Shown one piece after another: positions 42,041-51,216 of a stretch of 64,000 bases of DNA. The position numbers were made by a program, and so were the translations under genes. Below the pieces are notes generated by a model that saw only the letters and a program-made list of their open reading frames with translations, had not been told where the DNA came from and did no database searches. Numbering within the stretch: position 1 is the stretch's first letter; each line of letters begins with the position of its first letter. Source of the stretch: Lachnospiraceae bacterium (GTDB taxonomy: Bacteria > Bacillota > Clostridia > Lachnospirales > Lachnospiraceae); NCBI GenBank assembly GCA_017444015.1, contig JAFSXN010000065.1, positions 20,382-84,381 of the forward strand. Direction: 5' to 3'.

Positions 42041-45000
42041 GTGGTTTTGGGCTGGCTTGTTTCAGATTCTATGACATTCTTATCCTTCTTTTTGCGGAAC
42101 CTCTGGAAAATCAGATAAAAATTCGGCAAAAGCAACAGGGTCAGAATCGTTGATGCCAAAAGCCCGCCGACGATCACGACCGCCATTCCCTGCATAGACT
42201 CCGTGTTCTTTGCCAGCTTGAAAGCAATCGGCAGCATCGCAAGCTCCGTAGTCAACGTCGTGATCAGGATCGGACGAAGCCTGTCCTTTCCGGCGTGAAC
42301 AAGCGCCTCCTTGATCTCCTCCCCCGCTTCCCGGAACTGATTCGTCGTATCAATATAGATAATTCCGTTATTTACAACGATCCCGGCAAGCATCAGGATC
42401 CCAAGCAGCACGGTCATAGAGATCTTGACCCTCATAATCAGCATCATAAGGATCGAACCGATGGCGGCAAAAGGGATACAGAGCATGATCAGGATCGAAT
42501 AGGCCAGGGATTCAAACTGAATCGCCATGACCATAAAGACCAGATAGAAGGCAATGACGATCGCCTGTCCGATGGCGGCGAATTCCTCGTTCATCGTCTC
42601 CGTGATCGAATTCTCAATGAAATTTACGCCCTCCGGCAGTTCAAGGGCAGCCATCCGCTCATTGACACCCTCCAATATACCATCCTTGGTCTCCGCCCTC
42701 ATGACCGCCGTAATCGCGGCATCAAATCGGCCGTCTGCCCGGGTAACGGTCTGCGCGGCCTGTACCAGTCTGAGGTCAGCGATTTCCGAAAGTAAAATCT
42801 TTCTCCCCGAAGAATTCATAAAGCTCATAGAGGCTACGTCGTCTAATGTTGTATAATACCCCTTCGGATATTCCACCTTGATAGTATACTTGGTATGATC
42901 GATCGTCACATCTCCGGCTTCCGTACCGTTCCGGTTCATATAGATCAGCTGCGAGACCACGGAGGGACTCAAGCCATTTGCCTGCGCCATCTCCGGGTCA
43001 ATGTCGATCAGTACCTTCGCGCCGCTGTCCTCCACAGAGGAAGAAACCGAAAGGACTCCGGGCGTACTTTCGAGGATCGCCGTAATACTCTTACTCGCCT
43101 CTCTGAGCGACACCATATCATCCGCCACGATATCAAATTCCTCGCTTCCTCCGGTATTCATAGAGCCCAGACCCGTCGTCGAGCCGGAGCTGACCGTAAT
43201 CTCACATACAGTCGAAAAATCTCGCAAAAGCCCGTTCCACTCATCGACGATATCCTGCGTCGTCCGCGTGATCTCCTCCGCCTTATAAGCAGTCACCGTC
43301 GCGCTTGAGGTTCCCTCCGACAGGCTGATATTATAGCTCTTTGCAAGGCCGCTGTTCTCTACAAACTGCTCCAGCTTTACAACCGTCTCATCCATTGCCT
43401 CAAGGCTTAAGTCCGGTCGGAATTTCACATCCATCTGGATCACGCCCTCGTCGGTAGCCCCGATGAGCTCCGAGCCCAGACCTCCCGCAAGAAAAATGGA
43501 AAGGCCAAAGGTCAGAATCGCTGCCAGAGCAACGATCACGCTCTTATTTAAGATCCTCTCTAAGAACTTCCCATAGACGCCCGCCAGCTTTTGAATGACA
43601 ATGGTAACGGGATTGTTCTTCCTCTCCGTCGGCTTATAGGCGGAAAAGAAAAACGGCACCAGTGTCACCGCGCAGAAAAGCGACGCTAAGAGAACAAAAA
43701 CGATGGTGAAGCCCAGCTGCTTGAAAAACTGCCCGGACAGCCCCTGAAGAAGAGCGAGAGGCAGATAAACGACGACCGTCGTAATCGTCGAGCCCACGAC
43801 GGAATTCACAACGATCGCGGTCCCCTCGTAAGCCGCGGTCGAATAGTCCATCCCGTCCTCCTGCTTGTGGAAGCACATCTCAATGACAACTACCGCGTTG
43901 TCCGTAATCATTCCGATGGCGATAACAAGAGAAGCCATGGAAACAACATTTAAGGAGATCCCCGCAAAATACATACAGACTAACGCGAACAGAATGGAGA
44001 CCGGCATCGTACTTCCGACGATTAACGACCCTTTGATATCCCCGAAGAAGATGAAGATAACCACCATCGCCAGAATAATGCCTTCGATCAGGGTCTTAAA
44101 AACAGAGAGCAGGGTCGATACGATCTCGTCCGCGCTGTCGTTTACGATTTCGATATGGATCTCCGGGTTTTCCTGTACAAATTCCGCTATGAGCTTTTTT
44201 ACTTCATTGGAAAGGGTAACAGAGGTCGAGGACTGCTTCCGCTTCAGTCCGATACTGATATCATTCTCGCCGTTATAACGGGAAAGCGACGTTTTATCCG
44301 AGATACCGTAGTTTATATCACAGACATCGTAGAGGTGAATGACCTCGCCCCGGGCCGTCGTGACCGGAACCTGCCGCAGGGTTTCGAGATCATCATAGCG
44401 CACCTCGGTTTCCATATTCAGACTCTGGTCCCCGTAGGCAACGCTCCCGGCGGGCATGGAAAAGTTCACCGAGGTAATGGCCGCGGCGACTCCTGAGGCG
44501 TTGATTCCGTACTGATCCGCGTATTCGGGAAGAATCCGGACCGCGATATAGTGCTCGTCGCCGCCTGTCACGGAAATATCCGCAAGAGACGATGCTCTGC
44601 GAAGCCTCGGCTCCAGCTTTTCATTTACAAGATTTAAAAGATCGATCTCGGGCGCGTCGGTAGATACGGAAAGAGTCATATCGTCGATGGCATCCGTATC
44701 AATCTCCATAATGGTCGGCGTTCCTACCTCATCCGGCAGGTCGTTCAAAATTCTATCAATATTGGAGCGGATATCGTCATGGGCATCGGAGATCACGGTA
44801 CCGTAATCAAACTGCAGAACCAGCATTCCGTAGTTTTCATAGGATCTGGACTGGGCCTTTTTCAGACCGGAAATATTCGCACAGGCTTCCCTTAGTACCT
44901 CGATGACGTTTTCATCCACCTCCTCCGGAGAGGCCCCCGGGTAGGTCCCGACAACTACCATGACCGGTACGCTGATGTTCGGCATAAGCTGCAAGGACAT

Positions 45001-45096
45001 ATTGCTGATGGAGACAAGAGAAAACAGCACCAGCGCAAGCAGGGTCACAAGCACCGTAACCGGCCGTCTGATCGCCGCCTTCGTAAGCTGCTTCAT
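42037..45096 (-). CDS. RND family efflux transporter permease
   Basis: 1019 residues, the usual RND length. One N-terminal helix, a large extracytoplasmic domain, a helix block (about 335-540), a second large domain and a final helix block (about 850-1000), with the NxxD-type proton relay in GMITDNAVVVIEM. It belongs to the AcrB/MMPL-like group found with Gram-positive adaptor proteins. Its ATG overlaps the adaptor stop by 4 nt. Substrate unknown. Confidence 0.94.
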   Translation of the reverse strand: MKQLTKAAIRRPVTVLVTLLALVLFSLVSISNMSLQLMPNISVPVMVVVGTYPGASPEEVDENVIEVLREACANISGLKKAQSRSYENYGMLVLQFDYGTVISDAHDDIRSNIDRILNDLPDEVGTPTIMEIDTDAIDDMTLSVSTDAPEIDLLNLVNEKLEPRLRRASSLADISVTGGDEHYIAVRILPEYADQYGINASGVAAAITSVNFSMPAGSVAYGDQSLNMETEVRYDDLETLRQVPVTTARGEVIHLYDVCDINYGISDKTSLSRYNGENDISIGLKRKQSSTSVTLSNEVKKLIAEFVQENPEIHIEIVNDSADEIVSTLLSVFKTLIEGIILAMVVIFIFFGDIKGSLIVGSTMPVSILFALVCMYFAGISLNVVSMASLVIAIGMITDNAVVVIEMCFHKQEDGMDYSTAAYEGTAIVVNSVVGSTITTVVVYLPLALLQGLSGQFFKQLGFTIVFVLLASLFCAVTLVPFFFSAYKPTERKNNPVTIVIQKLAGVYGKFLERILNKSVIVALAAILTFGLSIFLAGGLGSELIGATDEGVIQMDVKFRPDLSLEAMDETVVKLEQFVENSGLAKSYNISLSEGTSSATVTAYKAEEITRTTQDIVDEWNGLLRDFSTVCEITVSSGSTTGLGSMNTGGSEEFDIVADDMVSLREASKSITAILESTPGVLSVSSSVEDSGAKVLIDIDPEMAQANGLSPSVVSQLIYMNRNGTEAGDVTIDHTKYTIKVEYPKGYYTTLDDVASMSFMNSSGRKILLSEIADLRLVQAAQTVTRADGRFDAAITAVMRAETKDGILEGVNERMAALELPEGVNFIENSITETMNEEFAAIGQAIVIAFYLVFMVMAIQFESLAYSILIMLCIPFAAIGSILMMLIMRVKISMTVLLGILMLAGIVVNNGIIYIDTTNQFREAGEEIKEALVHAGKDRLRPILITTLTTELAMLPIAFKLAKNTESMQGMAVVIVGGLLASTILTLLLLPNFYLIFQRFRKKKDKNVIESETSQPKTT

Positions 45097-46940
45097 TGAT
45101 TGATCACCACCACGATATCGTCCTTTTTACCGGTATTATGCTCCGCGATGACCCGCATCCCGTCCTTCAGTCTCGCGCTCCAGCTCGTAATGATGTAGTC
45201 ATTTTTCCCGATTCCCTCCCGGATCTCAACGGCATCCCCCTCCGTCAGTCCGATCGTAACGTCTTTACGTCTTGCCGTTCCGTGATCGTTAATGTATACA
45301 AAGGCCTGCTCGCCCTCATAATACACGCTGTCCGCGGGAACCGTCAGTACATTCTCCGACCGTCTCGAGGCAGCTCTCAGCTTGACGTTGGAATCGTAGG
45401 GCAGGGAAAGCAGAGGATCGACCGCCTGTGTCTCGATCCGGTAAAGTCCCCTGGATGGGTCGATTTCAGAAGAGACCGTAACGATCGTGCCTTTGAATTC
45501 CTGTCCGTCCTTTTCCAAGGTTACCTCCAATCCCGGCTCCATCTCCTTTGCGGTCTTCTCCGCTACATAGAAGGTGATCTTGCAGGGAGCGTCGCCCTTG
45601 ATCGTATAGGCAGTCTGGGCAGAGGTCGCCATATTGTGTTCCGTGATGCCGATTGCCGTAATCGTTCCGGAAACCGGACTGGTAACCGAATAATAAGACA
45701 GAGCCGTCTTTGCGTTTGCTACCGCCGCCCCGGCCTGGTCAACGCCCGCGCTCGTTGCCTCTACCTGCGCCCCGCTGGCCCGGATCTGAGCGCCCGTCGC
45801 CGCAAGCTGCTGATCGGAGCCGATCACCGAAGCAAGAGTCTGGGCGGTAATGGTCTGTCTGGTATAGGTATCGTAATCCGACTGCTGTCTTCTGGCAAGG
45901 TCTGCCGACTCACAGGCCAGCTGATACGCTAAGGAAGCGCTGTCTGCGGTGTTTAACGAAGTGGATTGCTGGAAATACAGCTGGTCGATCGTACTGTCGA
46001 GGCTTGCGATGGCGCTTTCGGCGGAGGCGACCGCATTCGAGTACGTCGCTACCGCGCTCTGGGCTGCCGTCAGATTTTCTTTTGCTGCCGTAAGAGCTGC
46101 GTTTACCGCCGTTTCATCGGAATAGCCCGCAGGGATGACCCCGGATGCCTGGGCCTGCTGAAGATTTGCCACCAGGCTCGCCGCTGAATTCATCTGCTCC
46201 CTCGCCTTTGCAAGAGCATTTTGCGCGTTATCCCTCGTTTTCTTCAGATCGTTTCTGCTATCCTCGGCGTCTTCGATCTGCTGCCCGTAAAACTCATAGG
46301 TCTGATGCGCGGAATCGGAACTGAGACCGGCCTGCAGCGCCTGGGTATAAGCGGAGTCGGCGGCAAGCTGCATCTGCTGACTCGTAGTGTCTAACTTCCC
46401 CATGGTTTCAACCGCCGCGATATGGGCAGCGGTGTTGGAGGCCTCCAGGGCAGCGTAATTAGCCTGCCCAGCCTCGTAATTTGCCTGCGCGGCCGAAAGA
46501 CCGGCCTCCGCGCTTTTTAAGGAAGCGTTTGCCTGATCCAGCGCGATCCTCGCGGTACTGTCGTCCAGCGTAAAAAGCAGGTCGCCTGCTTCCACATGAT
46601 CACCTACCTCAAAATTCTTCGTCAGGACCTCGGCGCTGACCTTCGGTATTATGTAAACCGTACTGTCTGCCTCAACGGTCCCGATATAGTTGGACTCGGT
46701 GGACAGGGTTCGAACCTCCGGAAACTGCTCCGTGATTGTGATCACCGTATCCGAAATACTGGGAGAAAGCGGCTCCTCCTCTTCCTTTTTACAGGAGGTC
46801 AGGGCAAGCAAAAGTAATACCGGTACTAAGACCGCGCTCCTCTTAAGGCCCTTTTTTCTGTACTTTCCGCTTCCGGCGCACTGGGCAGCCTCTTTTATCA
46901 TTCCGTTTTTCTCTATTCCGCTACGCTGGTACTTTTTCAT
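45093..46940 (-). CDS. RND efflux adaptor lipoprotein (membrane fusion protein)
   Basis: 615 residues. A lipobox LLLALTSC lies near residue 50 after a long basic N-terminal stretch, so it is probably lipid-anchored. Half lipoyl motifs (VSAEVLTKNFEVGDHVEAGD and TSPVSGTITAIG) flank an exceptionally long Ala/Gln-rich coiled-coil hairpin (about 125-410), followed by a beta-barrel region. AGGAGG precedes the ATG. The start overlaps the tetR end by 20 nt. Confidence 0.92.
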   Translation of the reverse strand: MKKYQRSGIEKNGMIKEAAQCAGSGKYRKKGLKRSAVLVPVLLLLALTSCKKEEEEPLSPSISDTVITITEQFPEVRTLSTESNYIGTVEADSTVYIIPKVSAEVLTKNFEVGDHVEAGDLLFTLDDSTARIALDQANASLKSAEAGLSAAQANYEAGQANYAALEASNTAAHIAAVETMGKLDTTSQQMQLAADSAYTQALQAGLSSDSAHQTYEFYGQQIEDAEDSRNDLKKTRDNAQNALAKAREQMNSAASLVANLQQAQASGVIPAGYSDETAVNAALTAAKENLTAAQSAVATYSNAVASAESAIASLDSTIDQLYFQQSTSLNTADSASLAYQLACESADLARRQQSDYDTYTRQTITAQTLASVIGSDQQLAATGAQIRASGAQVEATSAGVDQAGAAVANAKTALSYYSVTSPVSGTITAIGITEHNMATSAQTAYTIKGDAPCKITFYVAEKTAKEMEPGLEVTLEKDGQEFKGTIVTVSSEIDPSRGLYRIETQAVDPLLSLPYDSNVKLRAASRRSENVLTVPADSVYYEGEQAFVYINDHGTARRKDVTIGLTEGDAVEIREGIGKNDYIITSWSARLKDGMRVIAEHNTGKKDDIVVVINQ

Positions 46941-47565
46941 CCTGTACCTCCTCTGCTTCTCCTATACTCCAAAGGCTTGCAAAATGACGAAACAAACGCA
47001 TTCTGGCCTCATACTGTCCCTCATCGCTCAGATCGTAAACGATACCCACTACCCGGTTAAAGAGCAGCCCTTCGATCGAAACACCCGCAGCCTCAAAATC
47101 CATCTCCCGGATCTCGCCTTTGTTGTACTTGCGCTTCAGGATCTCTGTAAACCAGGGGGCCTGTCCTCTGATCATACACAATACCCTGTCGTCTGTGATG
47201 ATGCTTCTCGCCTCCTCCTCACGAAAGACGATCCGAAGGACATCGATGTTTTCCCTGACATTATTTGAAAAATCCTGATAGACCGCCTCCAGCATCTCGA
47301 CCACGGGCAGGTTTTCATAAACAGCGATATTTCCGCTGTTCAGAAAAAGATCCGCGCTTTGTCTCGCGCTCTCCTCCAATATCGTCCGGAATATCTCCCG
47401 CTTTCCGTCAGGAAAATAATGGTACAAAAGCCCGTCCGCAAGCTTCACGCTCCGATTGATCTCCCGAACCGTCGTACCCTGATAGCCCTTCTCCGAAAAG
47501 AGTCTCCTTGCCGAGCTTAACAGCTTTTCTCTTGTCTCCGCCGCCTGGGCCTCCCGCATATTCAC
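46921..47565 (-). CDS. TetR family repressor of the efflux operon
   Basis: 214 residues. N-terminal helix-turn-helix (REKLLSSARRLFSEKGYQGT, then TVREINRSVKLADGLLYHYF) with a ligand-binding helical C terminus. First gene of the tetR-adaptor-pump operon, so it probably represses it. The GTG at 47565 is used; an ATG two codons later is possible. Confidence 0.92.
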   Translation of the reverse strand: MNMREAQAAETREKLLSSARRLFSEKGYQGTTVREINRSVKLADGLLYHYFPDGKREIFRTILEESARQSADLFLNSGNIAVYENLPVVEMLEAVYQDFSNNVRENIDVLRIVFREEEARSIITDDRVLCMIRGQAPWFTEILKRKYNKGEIREMDFEAAGVSIEGLLFNRVVGIVYDLSDEGQYEARMRLFRHFASLWSIGEAEEVQDEKVPA

Positions 47566-47660
47566 GATTTTCGCTCTTCCTTTCCGTCGCTACCCTGGCC
47601 CTGAGCCTCTCCGGTCCGAATTTTCACGTTTCCCCTGCTTTCTGTCCTCTTAGACTTGCA

Positions 47661-47719
47661 TTTTCGTTCAACGTCTGTTCAACGAAAAACAAAATAACAC
47701 ATATACGGGTTTAAGTCAA
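47661..47719 (-). promoter_or_regulatory. tetR operon promoter and operator
   Basis: -35 TTGACT (47714-47719), 17 bp, -10 TATTTT (47691-47696). Immediately downstream at 47661-47688 is an inverted repeat with perfect outer arms TTTTCGTT/AACGAAAA. It also contains a direct repeat of CGTTGAAC. The position over the transcription start suits autorepression by the TetR protein. Confidence 0.65.
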
Positions 47720-47890
47720 CGATATTTAGTTAAAAAACGCTATGATACTATATCGGCACGCCGCTCGTAAACCTGCGAACGGCTAACTGAACAGTTACCA
47801 AAATACATATATTCCTTTCGGGCATGCTTAAGAACTATATCAATCAGCAGGAACGATGAGGCTCTCTTACTCGCAGCGGCCCTGCCATGC

Positions 47891-47920
47891 AAAAGAGCCG
47901 CCCGCGCAGGCAGACAGCTC
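47891..47920 (-). terminator. Rubredoxin terminator
   Basis: GC-rich 9-bp stem with several G-T pairs (GAGCTGTCT/GGGCGGCTC), an 8-nt loop and four T, about 40 nt after the rubredoxin stop. Confidence 0.6.
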
Positions 47921-47959
47921 ATTTTGTTCTAAAGAAAAAAACAGATTCTCAGCTCTTCC

Positions 47960-48121
47960 TTAGATTACCTTCATAAACATATCCTTGGAAACACCGCATA
48001 CCGGACAGCACCAGTCATCCGGAAGATCCTCAAAAGCGGTTCCCGGAGCAATGCCGTGCTCGGGATCACCCTTCTCGGGATCATAGGTATAACCACAGGG
48101 GTTGCAGAAATACTTATCCAT
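47960..48121 (-). CDS. Rubredoxin
   Basis: 53-residue iron protein carrying single electrons, usually to rubrerythrin, oxygen-detoxifying enzymes or oxidoreductases in anaerobes. It starts [19 protein letters not shown] and has the second Cys pair in [15 protein letters not shown], giving the FeS4 site of two C-x2-C pairs. AGGAGG lies 7 nt before the ATG. It stands alone with its own promoter. Confidence 0.96.
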   Translation of the reverse strand: MDKYFCNPCGYTYDPEKGDPEHGIAPGTAFEDLPDDWCCPVCGVSKDMFMKVI

Positions 48122-48231
48122 GAAACGTCCTCCTGTCAAGATTGATATTCTTAGTGCCAGGCCCCGTCTGTTCTGAACACCGTCCTAAGACAGCAGCTTA
48201 AACCGCCCCGGCCGCCCGGCTCATTTTTATT

Positions 48232-48260
48232 ATTATACCATATTCCCGGGCAATTGGAAA
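48232..48260 (-). promoter_or_regulatory. Rubredoxin promoter
   Basis: -10 TATAAT (48232-48237), 17 bp, weak -35 TTTCCA (48255-48260), giving a leader of about 105 nt that holds a GC-rich GCCGGGCGG stretch. Confidence 0.45.
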
Positions 48261-48311
48261 TTCTATTTTTTCTACTATAGCAAACGACAAAAGTATTTAT
48301 ACTTTGGTCGT

Positions 48312-49088
48312 TTACTGCGCAAACAGCCATTCCCTGTATTCCGGTTTGTTCTCATCCGAAGCCTCGACCCAGGAACAATGGGCGTTTACACCGTAGGTCT
48401 TCTTCATATATCCGGCCGGAAGCTCCTTGTATTTCAGCTTCGGAAACAACCTCTGATAGCGCTCCCAGATGTCCCGGGAACCGAGATGAACCTTTCCGTA
48501 GATTGCGGAACCGTAGCTTACACGGACGATCTCGTCGTCCTCCGCGTGGAGCATATAGATCGGAACGTCCCTCAGGCGCTCCATATCCTCATCTCCGGTC
48601 GCGCCGCAGATCGCAAGCGCGGCCCGAAATCTCCCCGGAAATTCCTTTAACATACGAAAGGTCCCGACACCTCCCGCGCTGTAGCCGTAGATATAAAGCC
48701 TATGAGAATCGATCTCGGGATGCTCTTCGATCGTTTCCTCGACCAGAGTCATCACCGCTGTTTTCATCGTCTCCTGGGACCAGTACTGGGACGGACCGTA
48801 CTGCGGCGCAAGGATAAAGCAGGGATGCTCCTTCTGCCAGGACTCTCTCGCAAACATCGTTCCGATATCGTGCATCCCGATGGGAAGTTCATTATCCTTT
48901 CCCACCGCGTCCGCGCCATGCAGATAGAGGACAAGCGGCACCTTTTCAGCCCCTTCCCCCGCTGCCCCAGGTTGAAAAAAACGATAGAGCAGCCGAAACC
49001 TGTTGATTTCGTAAACATTCTTTGAAAATTGTTTACATAACTCAATATTATGTTCACCAGGCTTATCCCAGTCCTCAGGCCATCCCAT
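48312..49088 (-). CDS. Alpha/beta hydrolase (esterase or peptidase-like)
   Basis: 258 residues with the alpha/beta hydrolase core: oxyanion segment VLYLHGADAVG near 60, nucleophile elbow YGYSAGGVGTF near 142 (Ser), Asp in HAEDDEIVRVSYGS, and His in NAHCSWVEA. It resembles predicted poly-hydroxyalkanoate depolymerase or prolyl-oligopeptidase-like esterases. No signal peptide. Substrate unknown. Adjacent intergenic DNA carries an ATTATGTAAACC motif. Confidence 0.8.
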   Translation of the reverse strand: MGWPEDWDKPGEHNIELCKQFSKNVYEINRFRLLYRFFQPGAAGEGAEKVPLVLYLHGADAVGKDNELPIGMHDIGTMFARESWQKEHPCFILAPQYGPSQYWSQETMKTAVMTLVEETIEEHPEIDSHRLYIYGYSAGGVGTFRMLKEFPGRFRAALAICGATGDEDMERLRDVPIYMLHAEDDEIVRVSYGSAIYGKVHLGSRDIWERYQRLFPKLKYKELPAGYMKKTYGVNAHCSWVEASDENKPEYREWLFAQ

Positions 49089-49197
49089 ATCGTTTCAAAT
49101 CCTTTCGTGCTTATGTCCATAAGATTATGTAAACCAGTTCCGGGAACAAAACACCCTTTCTTTCCCTCTCAAACTGCGCGGAACAAATCAGTCTTCC

Positions 49198-50355
49198 TTA
49201 AAAATCCTGTTTCTCCCAACCGGCAGCGATCTTCTGTTCAAGCTCTTCAAAGCTCAACAGGCCGCTCAGGGAATCGTAGGCCTCCACGCAGCAGGTCCCG
49301 GTAGCGACAGCAAGCCGGATCGCGTCCTGCGGCTTTCTTCCGAAAAGGACCGCTGTCAGAAACGCCGCGATACTTGTATCTCCCGCTCCGGTACCCGAAA
49401 GAACCTTCGACGGCTTATAGCTCTTTTCAAATATCTCCTGATCCGCCCATTCCGCAGGATCCAGGGCAAGCTTTTTCCCGACCCTTTCGATCGTTTCCCT
49501 GCCCGCCGTCCGGAAATAGATCCCGGGCGCTCCGCATTTGATCATCAGGACCTTGGCTCCCATCGAAAGCAGCTCGTCGGCAAGAGGTCTGACATCCTTT
49601 TCTATGTCCAACATAAGGGTCACATCCTTACCGTCCGCCCGTTCCATCCACTCGTCGTAGCGGGCTCTGTCCAACATATAGCAGAGCTCCTCTACGCTCG
49701 GGACAAAGAAATCCACATAGGGAAGGACCTTTTTTAAGATCGCTTTCCAGTCCTGCTGGCCCGCCTCCGAGCTGTCGTCCACCGCAGCCAGATCCAGAGA
49801 CGTCGCAAGTCCCAGAGAGCTTACCTTTCGGTAGATCGAAACCAGCTCTTCTCCTTCGTTTAAATACATCCGCCGCATGATCGATGGATAGCCGAAATGA
49901 AAGAGATCCGCCTTTTCAAGCTCCGAAAAATCCAGATCGTCATAGCCGAAGGTATTGTTCGCGCCGGGATCGTGCAGAAAGATCCGGTCGATCCCCGGAA
50001 TCGCGATGGCCACCGTATAGGAGGTACGGGAAGCGGGATCTATGATCATATCCTCCCGTCCGTCATAGCCGTTTCGCTCCATTACCTGTAAAACCAGCCT
50101 GCCAAAATCATCATCGCCAAGCTTCCCAAGGAGCTTTACGTCAGCCCCCAGCCGATTCATCGCAAGACCTGTATTAGCAACCGCCCCGCCGGTACTGATA
50201 CTGACTCCGTCGATATTGATGAGCTTTCCGGGCTTTAACAGCTCTCCGGCCTCTCGGATCTCCCGCTCCGATCTCGGGAATTTCGGGGTAATATCAATAC
50301 AGATATGTCCCGCGACGATCGCTTTCTTTGTATCTGAACCGTTAGCGTTCTTCAT
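49198..50355 (-). CDS. PfkB family carbohydrate or nucleoside kinase
   Basis: 385 residues. PfkB signatures are present: GGAVANTGLAMNRLGADVKLLGKLGDDDFG near the N terminus (in pieces) and the catalytic anion hole GTGAGDTSIAAFLTAVL near 310 with Asp as base. The sugar substrate cannot be told. ATG 50355 overlaps the exonuclease stop (ATGA) and GGAATTGGAG lies upstream; the longer frame from 50469 is inside the exonuclease gene. Confidence 0.88.
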   Translation of the reverse strand: MKNANGSDTKKAIVAGHICIDITPKFPRSEREIREAGELLKPGKLINIDGVSISTGGAVANTGLAMNRLGADVKLLGKLGDDDFGRLVLQVMERNGYDGREDMIIDPASRTSYTVAIAIPGIDRIFLHDPGANNTFGYDDLDFSELEKADLFHFGYPSIMRRMYLNEGEELVSIYRKVSSLGLATSLDLAAVDDSSEAGQQDWKAILKKVLPYVDFFVPSVEELCYMLDRARYDEWMERADGKDVTLMLDIEKDVRPLADELLSMGAKVLMIKCGAPGIYFRTAGRETIERVGKKLALDPAEWADQEIFEKSYKPSKVLSGTGAGDTSIAAFLTAVLFGRKPQDAIRLAVATGTCCVEAYDSLSGLLSFEELEQKIAAGWEKQDF

Positions 50356-51104
50356 GACAACTCCAATTCCACCGGACAGTGATCCGATCCGAAGACCTCC
50401 GTATGGATCCTTGCCTCCCTGATCCTGTCCTTCAGGCTCTCTGAAACGAGGAAATAGTCGATCCGCCACCCCGCGTTCTTTTCCCTGGCCTTAAAACGGT
50501 AGGACCACCAGGAATAGATATCCGCCTGATCCGGATAGAGATAGCGGAAGGTATCGATAAAGCCCGCAGAAAGCAGATCCGTCATCTTCCCCCTCTCCTC
50601 ATCGGTAAAGCCCGCATTATGATGATTGGTCTTCGGATTCTTCAGGTCGATCTCCTCATGAGCAACGTTCAGATCTCCGCAGACCACCACCGGCTTCTTT
50701 TTTTCCAATCCCTTCAAGTACCCGCGAAAATCGTCCTCCCAGACCATCCGGTAGGACAGGCGCGACAGATCCTGCCTGGCATTTGGCGTATAGCAGGTAA
50801 TCAGGTAATGATCAGCAAATTCCGCCGTAATGATCCGTCCTTCCTTATCATGCTCTTTAATCCCCATCCCGCGGGTAACGTTTAGGGGCTCTGTTTTCGT
50901 AAACAGTGCCGTTCCGGAGTAACCGGCCTTCTCAGCATAGTTCCAGTAGAGCTGATAACCCGGAAGCGTAAAGTCGATCTGCCCCTCCTGTAACTTGATT
51001 TCCTGAAGCATGATCGCGTCAGCGCCGCACTCTGTGGCAAAATCCATAAATCCCTTTGTCATACAGGCCCTGAGGCCGTTGACATTCCATGATATGTAAC
51101 GCAA
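50352..51104 (-). CDS. Exodeoxyribonuclease III (AP endonuclease)
   Basis: 250 residues of the exonuclease III/ExoA family: MLQEIKLQEGQ (metal-binding Glu), CGDLNVAHEEIDL (catalytic Asp/Asn) and FGSDHCPVELEL (His) are in order. Acts on abasic sites in base-excision repair, which complements ung at 31.7 kb. Translationally coupled to the PfkB gene. Confidence 0.95.
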   Translation of the reverse strand: MRYISWNVNGLRACMTKGFMDFATECGADAIMLQEIKLQEGQIDFTLPGYQLYWNYAEKAGYSGTALFTKTEPLNVTRGMGIKEHDKEGRIITAEFADHYLITCYTPNARQDLSRLSYRMVWEDDFRGYLKGLEKKKPVVVCGDLNVAHEEIDLKNPKTNHHNAGFTDEERGKMTDLLSAGFIDTFRYLYPDQADIYSWWSYRFKAREKNAGWRIDYFLVSESLKDRIREARIHTEVFGSDHCPVELELS

Positions 51105-51216
51105 ATAACTCCTCCAATTTTATGTTAACCATATTTACAAATCTATCCTTTTTCGAAGCGTCTCATGAGAAGGAATCGCTCTCGAAACGGTATTATGTAA
51201 ACCATCAGCCTCCGTT

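Larger units (their letters stand above)
47566..47959. other. Intergenic region with tetR control signals and rubredoxin terminator
   Basis: 394 bp. The tetR promoter and operator lie at 47661-47719 and a terminator for rubredoxin at 47891-47920. A 60-codon minus-strand frame between them is not supported by a ribosome site or recognisable sequence. Confidence 0.6.

Noticed and set aside
47740-47922. 60-codon minus-strand frame after rubredoxin
   Set aside because: Runs through the rubredoxin terminator, lacks a ribosome site and resembles no known protein.
48190-48220. Possible second repeat family based on GCCGGGCGG stretches near 41890 and 48210
   Set aside because: Only about 14 bases (CCGCCCGGCTCATT) are shared and there are no defined ends; not enough to call a family.
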